Assembly: GCA_905213905.1 (NCBI GenBank)
Contig: CAJMKD010000033.1
Span: forward strand, 1 to 23,963
Source of the DNA: an uncultured Sutterella sp.
Lineage (GTDB): Bacteria > Pseudomonadota > Gammaproteobacteria > Burkholderiales > Burkholderiaceae_F
Direction of reading: 5' to 3'
DNA: 23,963 bases
This document shows positions 7,061-15,900 of this stretch, in pieces. The position numbers and the translations under genes were made by a program. The number at the start of each line of letters is the position of its first letter. The stretch's first letter is position 1. The notes beneath the pieces are model-generated. The model did no database searches and was not told the DNA's origin. It saw only the letters and a list, made by a program, of their open reading frames with translations.

Positions 7061-7251
7061 TTGGACGGGAAAAAAACGAAAACGCTCATTCTACGAAAAT
7101 CATTCGTCAGCTTGCACGGCAAGCCGCAAGCGTGCTCAGTGCAGCATCGCACTTTCGCTCTGAGAAAACAGCCAAAGCAGGCAAACAGCGATTGCTTCGG
7201 CGAAACAGGCTAAAGTGTTCTGACTGACGTCGGATTTCAAAGGAGAAAAAC

Positions 7252-7869
7252 ATGGCCGAAAGCCGTTTTGTGAAGCTCGATGAACCGGTTCCTGCTGCCG
7301 AGCGAGCTAATGATCCACTCGAAGAGCGCACGCTCTCAACGAGCATCCTGCTCGACGGGAAGTTCATCCAGGTCTGCCGCGACGAAGTGTCGCTCCCCGA
7401 CGGACGCGACAGCTTTCGCGTTTACCTGACGCATCCGGGCGCTGCGGGCATCGTGGCGCTTTACGAAGACGGCTCCATTCTGCTCGAGCGGCAGTGGCGG
7501 CATCCCGTGCGGCAGAGCTTTTGGGAAATTCCTGCCGGGAAGCTCGACCCTGAGGAACGCGAACTTGACTGCGCCAAGCGCGAGCTTGAAGAGGAATGCG
7601 GCGTTCGAGCGAAAACCTGGACGCGCCTTGGCATGATGCGCAATGCCATCGGCTACTCGAGCGAGCACATTGCCGTTTATCTGGCCGAAGACCTCGAGGA
7701 AGGCGAGCAGAAGCTGGATCCGGGTGAATTTCTGGAGGTCTATCGCGTGCCGCTCTCGGCTGCCGTTGCGATGGCGCGTGACGGCCGCATCACGGATGTG
7801 AAGACGATCGCAGCGATTTTCTGGCTCGATAAGCTTCTCAAGGAGCGGGCTGGTGGAGAAAATAGCTAG
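7252..7869 (+). CDS. nudF: ADP-ribose pyrophosphatase-like Nudix hydrolase
   Basis: A 205-aa Nudix protein of ADPRase size. The Nudix box at residues 96-118 is exact: G96, E102, R110, E111, E114, E115, G117, V118 (GKLDPEERELDCAKRELEEECGV). The preceding segment (LERQWRHPVRQSFWEIPAGKLDPEE) is typical of ADP-ribose/nucleoside-diphosphate-sugar pyrophosphatases, where the conserved P-A-G reads into the box. The protein would hydrolyse ADP-ribose to AMP and ribose-5-phosphate. AAAGGAG lies 6 nt before the ATG. It is divergent from the DadA-like gene (191 bp gap). A minor role tied to NAD turnover would fit the NAD(P)HX gene nearby, but that is inference. The symbol is by family analogy. Confidence 0.85.
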   Translation: MAESRFVKLDEPVPAAERANDPLEERTLSTSILLDGKFIQVCRDEVSLPDGRDSFRVYLTHPGAAGIVALYEDGSILLERQWRHPVRQSFWEIPAGKLDPEERELDCAKRELEEECGVRAKTWTRLGMMRNAIGYSSEHIAVYLAEDLEEGEQKLDPGEFLEVYRVPLSAAVAMARDGRITDVKTIAAIFWLDKLLKERAGGENS

Positions 7870-7958
7870 GCGGTTGCCCAGCGAAAGATCAGATTGCAGA
7901 GAGTGTAATTGCAGTGCTGATGCCAGAAGCAGACAACGGTCCGCAATTTCCTCTCTAT

Positions 7959-8946
7959 CAGGGCTGACGCATGCAAGTCTCATGCCTCAGACAGTCTTTC
8001 TTTCAGCCGTCAGCACTCGATAAAGATCGCGGAGAGCGAAATCTATGTTGCTGTAGCGGGCAATCAGCATCGGTTTGCTCGGTGCGTCTTTCCCCGTCTC
8101 TTCCTCATCAAGCGTTTGAATCTTCGACATCAGATTGAAAACGATCTTGTTGACGCGTGTCCTGCCCTGCAGATACTCGGCATTCTTGCACTGCGTGCGG
8201 TCCTGATGAAAGGTGACGTCGAGCACCCAATGCAGGGAATTCTCAATCCCCCAATGGTTGCGGATCGTTCTGAGCAGCTGCTCGCAAATGTAGCGCTCAT
8301 CAAAACTGAGCGATGTGATGAAATAGCGGACATGCCGCGTGATCTCGCCGGTCGACTTCTGAATGCCTTCCGTCGTGGCCTCGACCATGCAGCCTTCTTC
8401 AAGGCCGACCCATTTTTTCTGAATGTCCTTCGTCAGGCACAGGCCTGGCAGCACGCGAACCTGCCGGATTTCAACTCGCCCGTGTCCGGCATCGGTTTTT
8501 TCATGCGCTTTTGCGCAGTTGTCCGAAAATTTTGATGCGAAAGTGCTCTTGATTTCCTCGTAGGTAAGCCCTTGGTTAGACTTGACCGCCAGACAGTAGT
8601 CGGCGCCGCGCTCAAGAAGCTTGCGGGCAAACTTCGTCTGGGTGTTCAGGGCATCGGCCGTGACAATGCAGCCGCGGATGTCCAAATTGTCGAGAACGCT
8701 CACGGCGGCTTTGATTTCATTGGTTTTTGCACCGACGAGCCTTTGTTCAAGCACCAGGCCGTTGTCCGTGTCGAGGACGTTGAGGATGTACCTGGATTTC
8801 GTTGCGGCAGCGCTTTGGCATGTCGCCTTGACCGCTTGACCGTCGACGGCAATGACTCGGCGACCGTGGGCGGCCTCAAGCAGAGGTTCCGTAAACCGAC
8901 GAGTCTTTATACACATTCGGTCCCGAGATTTTCGGCAGACTTCTAG
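7959..8946 (-). mobile_element. Truncated ISAs1-family insertion sequence
   Basis: The 3' part of an ISAs1-type element. The likely surviving end begins CAGGGCTGACGCATG at 7959, matching the CAGGG start usual for ISAs1 terminal repeats, 28 bp beyond the transposase stop. No inverted match to that end occurs between 8916 and 9240, and the transposase lacks its N-terminus, so the other end has been lost. The element sits between nudF and the tRNA-Ser terminator, on the chromosomal side of the attachment site. The exact breakpoint is uncertain. Confidence 0.6.
7987..8946 (-). pseudogene. ISAs1-family DDE transposase, 5'-truncated
   Basis: From the ATG at 8916 there are 309 residues versus about 370-380 in full ISAs1/H-repeat transposases; the missing part is the N-terminal DDE-associated domain. 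The catalytic triad is intact: D25 (IAVDGQ), D88 (IVTADALN) and E225 (HWGIENSLHW, the family's H-W-x-x-E-N-x-L-H-W signature). The frame stays open upstream (about ...LEVCRKSRDRM) into the hairpin of the tRNA terminator without a start codon or ribosome site, so the coding sequence was cut somewhere near 8925-8946. The C-terminus looks complete. Likely inactive, though a shortened protein could act on related copies. Confidence 0.8.
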
Positions 8947-8973
8947 AAAAAAAACTTGAGACTGTAATAAAGA

Positions 8974-9006
8974 AATCCCCGCTAAATTATTGATTTAGCG
9001 GGGATT
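8974..9006. terminator. Perfect 14-bp hairpin, probable terminator of a tRNA-Ser gene
   Basis: AATCCCCGCTAAAT (8974-8987) pairs perfectly with ATTTAGCGGGGATT (8993-9006) around TATTG. On the minus strand it follows the tRNA-Ser 3' end (9019) by 12 nt and leads into TCTTTATT, as expected for a tRNA terminator. Its presence next to a bare tRNA tail indicates that this side is the original downstream flank of the tRNA gene. Confidence 0.8.
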
Positions 9007-9018
9007 CTCTATGTTCGG

Positions 9019-9038
9019 TGGCGGAGAAGGGGGGATTC
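9019..9038 (-). other. tRNA-Ser 3'-end remnant: candidate attachment site (distal att)
   Basis: On the minus strand these 20 nt read GAAT, CCCCC, CTTCTCC, G, CCA: the end of a T-loop, the T-stem 3' arm, the 7-nt acceptor 3' arm, a discriminator G (as in tRNA-Ser) and an encoded CCA. The sequence upstream (AAAAAGTCT and beyond) has no tRNA body. A tRNA tail with its terminator but no 5' part is what remains at the far end after site-specific integration into a tRNA 3' end. The intact tRNA-Ser should lie past the right edge of this window. Confidence 0.7.
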
Positions 9039-9105
9039 AGACTTTTTCTCTGACGCCAATAAAATCAAAGACTTAGCTTCCCACATTTTAGTAAAAATTG
9101 CACAG

Positions 9106-9129
9106 GGTCACCAAAAAGGTCACCAAAAA
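9106..9129. repeat. Tandem 12-bp repeats near the attachment site
   Basis: GGTCACCAAAAA occurs twice, head to tail, 68 bp inside the tRNA remnant. Short direct repeats at this position are typical of integrase arm-type or excisionase sites at element ends; that role is inferred. No gene is seen in 9039-9239: only these repeats and AT-rich sequence, and no integrase gene. Confidence 0.5.
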
Positions 9130-9239
9130 ATCCTTAAAGAATTAACTATCACAAACAACGGATTGGTTAAGAGGGTTTATCGAAAAAGGGACGAATCTCA
9201 GTTCTGCCAGACCTCAATGATGCCGTTCTTCTGTAAAAC

Positions 9240-9677
9240 CTACGATCGCTGAACACGCCATCCCAAGTAACGCTCCGCGAATTGCGCAGCAGTGAGTATC
9301 TCTGTAGCGCCAATATGTCTACGTTCGAGTAAGCCGGCGCGTTGGTCCCCTGTGACAAGACTGTTTGCAGAACCAGCCTCACAAATCGCGATCAAAAAAT
9401 TGTCATCAGGGTCAAGCGCTTCTTCAGAAATCAGCGATCCGGGGCGAACAATCGTTGCCAAGCTACGTATACGATTGATGAGCAGTCCTACCCGGTGTGC
9501 CTGCAGAAAAGGTTGCAGATGGGCATAACGCGAGACTCGCCGAATTTCTTCTAGCTGATCCTCGGAAGTGAGAAGCTCAAAGTCTCCGGCGAGCCACGAT
9601 TGAAGGATGAGATCGGGAGGATTGTGCGGCGAAATGAGCGCTGAAATCAGAACATTTGTATCAAGAACGACTTTCAT
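9240..9677 (-). CDS. PIN-domain toxin of a type II toxin-antitoxin pair
   Basis: A 145-aa PIN-domain (PilT N-terminus-like) predicted endoribonuclease. It begins MKVVLDTNVLISALIS with the first metal ligand D6, then E43/E44 (QLEEIRRV), the D-D pair at D91/D92 (LDPDDNFLIAICEAG) and D111 (LVTGDQRAG): a complete acidic cluster. ATG 9677 is chosen because it opens exactly at the PIN fold and has AAGGA 8 nt upstream; the frame extends to 9752 without support. It overlaps the antitoxin stop by 17 bp, so the two are translationally coupled. It probably cleaves RNA when free of its partner. Position at the edge of the element suggests a role in element maintenance. Confidence 0.82.
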   Translation of the reverse strand: MKVVLDTNVLISALISPHNPPDLILQSWLAGDFELLTSEDQLEEIRRVSRYAHLQPFLQAHRVGLLINRIRSLATIVRPGSLISEEALDPDDNFLIAICEAGSANSLVTGDQRAGLLERRHIGATEILTAAQFAERYLGWRVQRS

Positions 9678-9942
9678 CTCGATGATCCTTAGCCCAGGCA
9701 ATTCCATCCGCGATAATCTTGTCAAGTTCATTCTGGGATAGCCCAGACGCACGTACCTTTTCCTTGGCTTCTCCCGTTAGCGAAGACATGATGTAGCGGG
9801 ACACCGCCTTTTGGACCAAAGAAGAGAGAGCCCCTTTTTTACCTCCTTGAGACGCAAGGTAAATGCGGGTTGCCTCATCAAAATCAGGTGGAACCGAAAT
9901 GTTCCACTTAACATTTGCAATGCGAGCGGCAGACTGTGTCAT
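9661..9942 (-). CDS. Antitoxin, ribbon-helix-helix-like, partner of the PIN toxin
   Basis: A 93-aa protein immediately upstream of, and overlapping, the PIN gene. Residues ~11-52 (VKWNISVPPDFDEATRIYLASQGGKKGALSSLVQKAVSRYI) look like a ribbon-helix-helix: a short strand NISVP followed by two helices with a GKKGALSSLV turn. The charged C-terminus (LDKIIADGIAWAKDHRDESRS) would wrap the toxin. RHH antitoxins bind their own promoter as dimers. AGGAA lies 6 nt before the ATG. A TATAAT box at 9995-9990, embedded in CTATAATCATAG, could be the autoregulated promoter. Antitoxin identity rests mainly on position and pattern. Confidence 0.7.
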   Translation of the reverse strand: MTQSAARIANVKWNISVPPDFDEATRIYLASQGGKKGALSSLVQKAVSRYIMSSLTGEAKEKVRASGLSQNELDKIIADGIAWAKDHRDESRS

Positions 9943-9987
9943 GAGTATTCCTATAACTAGAAAGGATGATATGCGCCTATCCGTCTA

Positions 9988-9999
9988 TGATTATAGCCG
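9988..9999 (-). promoter_or_regulatory. TATAAT box with dyad, upstream of the toxin-antitoxin pair
   Basis: On the minus strand, CTATAATCATAG holds a perfect -10 (TATAAT, 9995-9990) whose flanks CTAT/ATAG form a small dyad. It lies 48 nt upstream of the antitoxin ATG and just past the relaxase stop. The -35 is weak. It may be an RHH operator overlapping the promoter. Confidence 0.4.
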
Positions 10000-10021
10000 C
10001 AAATGTGGTGCATCGGCGTCT

Positions 10022-11119
10022 TCAGCGGTTCTTTGTTGTAGTTCGTTTAACCTCTGCTCGCTTCGCATGTATGGTTTTGTCGGTCAATGAACTGACGGCT
10101 TCTTGTACGGCAGATTTGACGGGCGGCAGTTTCTGCAGGTGCTCCTTCGTTGCCTGCGCGAGTATCTTGTCCTGACCAGAACCGGCGTTCAGCTCGTTGA
10201 TTACGTCGTTCAGAAGATCGGTGAGCTCCTGACGTTTCGCCTTTGCCTTGACGATGCCCGGCGGATCAGGGATAGGCTTCCCGCTACGAACGGAGCGTTC
10301 GACGTCCTGCAAACGGTTTTGCATGGTCTTGAGCAGCAGGGCCTTCTTTTTTCGTGCAATGGCGTGCTTGCGGGCGCGTTCCTTGTTGGTTTGCACCTTT
10401 CGCGCGTTGTGAAACTCCGGTTGCCCCAGTGAACGGCGTGTCACGCCGCGCTGCCAACGCTGCGTAGCGTTGGCCTCGATGCCTTGTTCTCGCAAACATA
10501 CGGCGAAATGTTCGCGCATCTCCTCACGGCGAGCATTGTCGACGTGAAAACGGCGTCCGTCATGGCCGATGGTTCGAAGCAAGATATGGCAGTGCGGCTG
10601 CGTCGTCCTGCGGTCATTTTCCGGCGTGTGAAACGCCATCAGGTAGTCGTATCCGCTCAACGTGTCTTGAGCCCATTTGCGGCATGCTGCTTTGAAGCCC
10701 ACTGTCGGCGTACCGGCCGGCATGGAGAGGATGATCCGGCGACCGTGGGCACGACGATCGTTTGAGGACTCCTCTTGGGGGATTTGCGATTGAAGTCCCC
10801 ATTGACGGACGACAGCCTGCACTTGTTCCTTGGAGCCGTGGGTGAAGCTGTCCTGGTCTTCGATTTCGAGTTTGCCGTTTCGACTGATGTAGTCGGCTGC
10901 GGCCTGCATGTGTTGGAGGCAGCGAACGTTGGCACGTCCGATCTTCAGCATGACTTCCGGTGCCCTTCTGACGATGCCCGTAAGTTTCTGCCTGGGAGTC
11001 AACCGTACGAGTCGAGAGCGGCCGCCAGCCCCACCTTTACGGTCGGGGTCTGCGACATGCCCCTTGTGATACCGCATGGATTCCGGGAATAGCCGATCGA
11101 GAGCAGAGTTCTTGGTCAT
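10022..11119 (-). CDS. Conjugative relaxase, HUH/VirD2-like mobilisation nuclease
   Basis: A 365-aa predicted relaxase that would nick oriT and pilot the transferred strand. The candidate catalytic tyrosine is Y77 in MQAAADYISRNGKLEIEDQ, similar to the YxxR.G motif of MOBP-type relaxases. The HUH metal site is formed by H164 (LMAFHTPE) and H176/H178 (QPHCHILLRTIGHDGRRF). Residues ~200-340 are a basic, helical C-terminal region (NKERARKHAIARKKKALL). The gene starts by ATGA overlap with the topB stop and is the last gene of the ssb-ardC-topB-relaxase run. At 365 aa it is smaller than many self-transmissible relaxases. MOB class is not certain from sequence alone. Confidence 0.8.
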   Translation of the reverse strand: MTKNSALDRLFPESMRYHKGHVADPDRKGGAGGRSRLVRLTPRQKLTGIVRRAPEVMLKIGRANVRCLQHMQAAADYISRNGKLEIEDQDSFTHGSKEQVQAVVRQWGLQSQIPQEESSNDRRAHGRRIILSMPAGTPTVGFKAACRKWAQDTLSGYDYLMAFHTPENDRRTTQPHCHILLRTIGHDGRRFHVDNARREEMREHFAVCLREQGIEANATQRWQRGVTRRSLGQPEFHNARKVQTNKERARKHAIARKKKALLLKTMQNRLQDVERSVRSGKPIPDPPGIVKAKAKRQELTDLLNDVINELNAGSGQDKILAQATKEHLQKLPPVKSAVQEAVSSLTDKTIHAKRAEVKRTTTKNR

Positions 11120-12960
11120 TTCCGAAGCCTTCTCAGTTCGTTGATGACCAGCTGCTTTTGCTTCTCAATGAAGACGTCAAGCGGAACTTTTCCAGTCTCT
11201 ACTTCGCGGAGAATACGTTCGAAGAGCGCGGTGAGGACCGGATTTTTCATGACGTCCGGAACTACCTGTAGCAGGTGAACGCCAAGTTCGGTTGCAACGA
11301 TCTTTTTGCCCTTGGCTTCGAGGTACTTCTTCCGCTTGAGTTCGGTGATGATGGCCGCGCGCGTGGCGGGCGTGCCGATGCCGTCCCCCTCCTTGAGGAA
11401 CTTCTTGCTCTGCGGGTCGTCCACTGCTTGGTGGATGTTTTCCATGGCACGAATCAGTGTGCCTTCGGTGAAGGCGGCGGGCGGTTTCGTGCGTTCTTCC
11501 TTGCAGTCGATTCCGGATACGGGCAACTGCAGGCCAGGCTGCAGTACCGGCAGGGCCTGACCTTCATCATCCGGTTTCTCTTCATCGGCTACGCCTGTGG
11601 CAGCCTTCCAACCGGGCTTCGTGACAAGTCGCCCTTTGGCTGAGAAACGTTCTGTTGCGATGCGCAATTCGATGCTGCACGCCAGGTACTCGTGTGCGGG
11701 AAGGAAGTTCGCCAAGTAGCGTTCGGCGATCAAACGATAGATTTTCCGTTCTTCGTCGCTGAACTTGGATCCGTCGGCAGCTTGCTGCGGCGGGATGATG
11801 CCGTGGTGCGCCGTGATCTTTTTGTCGTTCCAAGTCGGCGAATAGATCGAGCAGTCGCATTTCGCGACGAGGCCCGCCAGGGACGGCATGGTCTTGGCGA
11901 TCGCCGTGAGTACGTTCTTTGCGTCGGCGTGTTGAGACTCAGGAAGGAACGAGCAATCCGTGCGCGGGTAGCTCGTCGCCTTGTGCGTTTCGTAAAGGGA
12001 TTGGCACAGATTGAGCGTCTTCTCGGCGGAAAAGCCGAATTGATTCGAGGCGGCCAGTTGAATGTCAGCAAGCGAGAAAGCCTTCGGCTGAGCAATCTTC
12101 TTGGGCGTGCGCGAGCAGCTGACGACGGTGGCTTGGCCGACGGCTTTCAGTCGCTGCTGCAACGCAGCCGCGATGCTGCGATCGACCAAGCGCTTTTGTT
12201 CGTCGATTCCCGCTTGCGACTCCCCAGGCTCCCACACGGCAGTAAAGGGTTTATCGCCGCCAAGGCAGGCCTTGATGATGAAATAAGGCACCGGCTTGAA
12301 ATGACGGATCGCAGCATCTCTTTTCGCGACCAGGGCAAGCGTCGGCGTCTGTACGCGACCGACGGCGATGAGCTCCTTCTTGCCTTGCGCCTGCTGCGTC
12401 AGTGTATAGGCGCGCGACAGGTTCATGCCGAGCAGCCAGTCGGCACGGGAGCGCCCTAGCGCGGCCAACTTCATGCCGTTGAACCTCTCGTTGTCTCGAA
12501 GGTCGGCGAGTCCTTTGCGTATCGACGCACTGTCCTGCGCGGAAACCCAGAAGCGTTGCACGCGGCCGGTGTAGCGGAAGTGTTCCAGAACTTCATCGAC
12601 GAGGAGCTGCCCCTCGCGGTCAGGGTCCCCGGCGTGTACGACCAGGGAAGCTTTCTTGAGCAGTTTCCCGATCGTTGAGAGCTGCTTCTTAACGCCTTTG
12701 TCGTTCTTGGGCAAGAGCTTCCATGTCTTGGGAAAGATCGGAAGATCTTCAAAACGCCAGACTTTGGATCCTTTTTTCGTACGCGGGACGTCGTCCGGCA
12801 AATACGCGTCCGGTTCCGCCTGCTCAAGCAGATGTCCGAAGCACCAGGTGACGACTGAGCCGTCCTTGCACGTAATGAACCCGTCGCCGCGCGTGACGCA
12901 GCCAAGCTCGGCAACGATGGCTTTCGCGACGGACGGTTTTTCTGCAATGAAGAGTCTCAT
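11116..12960 (-). CDS. topB: DNA topoisomerase III
   Basis: A 614-aa type IA topoisomerase of TopB type. The N-terminal Toprim domain shows E7 (FIAEKPSVA) and the DxDxE triad D112/D114/E116 (HAGDPDREGQLL). GRVQTPTLALV at 201-211 is the conserved type IA block, and the active-site tyrosine is Y331 in ATSYPRTDCSFLPES. Near the C-terminus KEGDGIGTPATRAAIITELKRKKYL is the last family motif. It decatenates and relaxes DNA by single-strand passage. Plasmids and ICEs often carry their own copy beside the relaxase to process transfer intermediates. GGGGAGG precedes the ATG by 5 nt, 15 bp after the ardC stop; the stop overlaps the relaxase start (ATGA). Confidence 0.95.
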   Translation of the reverse strand: MRLFIAEKPSVAKAIVAELGCVTRGDGFITCKDGSVVTWCFGHLLEQAEPDAYLPDDVPRTKKGSKVWRFEDLPIFPKTWKLLPKNDKGVKKQLSTIGKLLKKASLVVHAGDPDREGQLLVDEVLEHFRYTGRVQRFWVSAQDSASIRKGLADLRDNERFNGMKLAALGRSRADWLLGMNLSRAYTLTQQAQGKKELIAVGRVQTPTLALVAKRDAAIRHFKPVPYFIIKACLGGDKPFTAVWEPGESQAGIDEQKRLVDRSIAAALQQRLKAVGQATVVSCSRTPKKIAQPKAFSLADIQLAASNQFGFSAEKTLNLCQSLYETHKATSYPRTDCSFLPESQHADAKNVLTAIAKTMPSLAGLVAKCDCSIYSPTWNDKKITAHHGIIPPQQAADGSKFSDEERKIYRLIAERYLANFLPAHEYLACSIELRIATERFSAKGRLVTKPGWKAATGVADEEKPDDEGQALPVLQPGLQLPVSGIDCKEERTKPPAAFTEGTLIRAMENIHQAVDDPQSKKFLKEGDGIGTPATRAAIITELKRKKYLEAKGKKIVATELGVHLLQVVPDVMKNPVLTALFERILREVETGKVPLDVFIEKQKQLVINELRRLRK

Positions 12961-12975
12961 GTGCGGCCTCCCCGA

Positions 12976-15900
12976 TCAGCGTTCAAGCGTTCGCGGTTTT
13001 TGAGAATCGGCTGCAGTGGTTTTGAGGCCAACCTCCGACGCTTTTCCCAGCGATGGTTGAATTACCCAATTCGCTTGGAAGGCAAGTGACTTCTCAAGTG
13101 CGGTGGCGCGAACCTTAGCGAGGCTTGCTGCGGCGGCTCCTTCAGCAAGCCGTACTCGCATTTCGACTCGACGGGCAATGTCGGGAGACACCTTTGAGGC
13201 TGCGGCCATGCTCTCCGCCGGGTCCTTGCTGAAAAAGAACCCGGGATGATCTCGGTCGATGCCGATCATCCAGTCCTTCGAAGCGGGGCTCACTCGTTCA
13301 CGAAGGGCGCTTGCTTCGGCCTTTTCCGGGGAAGCGCCATCCTTGAGAACGGACTCCTTTTTCTCCATCTCAAAGCGTGCCAGTGCTTTCGGGTTGTTGC
13401 GAATGATGTGAAGGCATTGCCGCATGACCTGCTCGTGCGACCAACGGTGAACCATGCGCGTTTTGAAGTCGACGGCGTAGTAGGTGTTCGTCCTTTCGTA
13501 GCTCTCTTTGTCTTCTTGACACACGGCTGCAACGGCCCGTTGCTTGTACTCGTCGCGGTCGCTTTCCGGCAGTTTCTTGAGCTTCTCGCGCAACGGCTCC
13601 TGTAAGTAGTTCGCTTCCAGCGTCCCACGAAGGAGTCGTTTTTCTCCAAGGACGCCCCAGTGTTTTTCGCTGTTCAGACGAATGATTGCCATTTCATCAA
13701 GGAACGTCGGCTGAATGGCTTCTTCCTGTAAGGTCTTCAATGAGAATCCGCGGCTCGCTTTTGCCGCGTGTTTGAAAACATGATTGGCAAAGTCGTCAGA
13801 TTTCAGCTTGGCAACCTGAACGGCCAGCGCTGGGCGATCGGTGATGAAGAGTCCTTGGTGATCAGCGTAGACGCCGTGTAGGAACGACCAGGCATTGGCG
13901 GGGTCGAGCACCATCCCCACCAGATTGCGTTCCCGTTCCTGCGTCATCTTGCCTCGTTGAAGCGCGATACCCCAAGCGGACTCGAATTCAGCTTTTGCGC
14001 GCGGATTCTTTTCCAGAATGTCGCGGGCTTTCTGCATGAACTCCGCGTGCGTGAGTCGCTGCACACCGTTTCGCTCGAAGTCGAGGACATAAAACTTTTT
14101 GCCGGAAGAGGACGGTTCAAGCGCTTCAATCGATTTCGGAAAGGCCGCTTTGCTGCGTTCGGTGTCCAGCGTTTTCCAATAGCGCTCCGCGCACAGACGC
14201 TGCGGCTTCAAGGACTCCACAAATTTGGGATCCTGCAGCTGCCGGTGAATGTCGTCAACGGTGATGCCGCTATCGACGCGAGCTACGAGGGCCGTCGCTT
14301 TTTGGGCGAGGTCTGGGGAATAGAAGGACGCGGCTGCAACGGCCTGCAGCGGATTGTCGGTGTAAAAGAGTCCTGCGTGATTTACCGGACACTTCTCCAA
14401 ATTCGACCACGGCAAGGTGGGGTCGAGCAAACGGCGCAGCACCTGTCTTTCTTTTCGATCCGGGTCACTGTCTCGAACGATTTTGCCAGCCTTGGTCTCC
14501 GTGACAAAGGCCTCTTCAAACTCTTGTTTCGCGCCCGGGTTGTCTTGCAGGATGTTCTTGGCTTTCGCCATCAACTCGCGGTGCGTGACAACGGACGCAT
14601 CATTGGCCACAAAGTCGATCAGGTAGAAACGCTTCTCGGCCTTGACGGCCGCCAGCGCTTCGCGGGCGACGAGTTTTTGCTCTTCAGGAGCCGCGGCAGT
14701 GAACTTCTCCGCGGCCGTTTCGAGAGGCGTCTTCTCCTTGGCGGTGATTTTCTCCAAAGCCTTCCAATAGTTGTGAGAGTTGAGGCCGAAAGCGAGAGCG
14801 GTCGTCGAGTTCCGTGCTTCTTCTTGCGCCCAATCCGCTCGGGCTTTTTCAGCAACGTCATTGCCATCGATACGCTGCAGGAATCGAAAGGCTTTGTCTT
14901 CCAACCCCGGCTGCAGCTTGGCAAGGCCAATGAAGTGATGCGGATCACTTGTAGCAACGGCACCTCTGTGCAGCGTGATAGACAGAAGAATTTGCGACCG
15001 TGGGTCCGTAGGGTTGAGCAGGGCATTGCAGGCGTTTCTCTCCAAGTGCTCCGGAGAGAGCGTGTTTCCCTGAACGGGGACGAGAAACGATTCAAATTTC
15101 GCCAAGGCTTTCGGCTTGTCGTTCAGCACCTTACGAACGCCGGCAACCCATTCGGGGTGAGTGAGTCGCAAAACGGCGTTTTTCTCGTAGTCGACGACGT
15201 AGTAGCGTTCCTGTTCAAGGTTTTTCACGAAGTCGGTGATCTTCTGTGCGTCAGCGGAGGCGCGAATGATTTCGACGGGATCTTCCTTGAGTACCTTGAT
15301 CCAAGAGGAGACGTAGGCAGCGTGCTGCTGCGTGTTGTGCGGAAGACCAATCTCGGAGGCGAGCATCATCGAGGCGATTTCCGCGCGCAGTTCTTCCTTG
15401 GCGTAATCGGGCGTGCCAAAACGACCGCTAAGGTCGCGATTGAGACGAGATTCATGGCCTGTCCAGTGACCGAGCTCATGCAGCGCCGTGTCGTAGTAGT
15501 CGGAGGCCTTGGCGAACTGTCCTCGCTCTGGGAGCGTGATCGAGTCTGTTGACGGGCTGTAGAACGCTGCGTTGCCGAACTTGTGGTGGATGACGGCGTT
15601 GGAGGCTTCGAGAATCTTCTCGGCGCGTTCGTTCGGATCCCAGGTGACTTCGGGAGCTTTCCACTCCGGAAGGTTCAAGCCTTCGGTCTGCTCGGCATTG
15701 AAGACGACAAAGCGACAAGGAATCAAAATGCGTTGTCGTGACTCAGGAGGAAGCTCTCGGACCTCTTTGGCAGAAAGCGGTTTGCCCTCAGCATCAAGCC
15801 ACTTGTCGGCCCAATATAAGCACGGCACACCGCGCGAACCTTTCTTCACGTGGCCGCCTGCGTCCGTGATCTGCTTAAAGGTCATCCAACGCGGATCAGA

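Noticed and set aside
9019..9110. Complete tRNA-Ser gene on the minus strand
   Set aside because: Only the T-loop to CCA part is present; upstream bases do not form an anticodon or D arm, so it is a remnant.
13957..15552. 531-codon open frame on the plus strand inside the ArdC-like gene
   Set aside because: It is antisense to a gene with clear domains and internal repeats, has no ribosome site or recognisable domain, and is explained by GC-rich codon structure.
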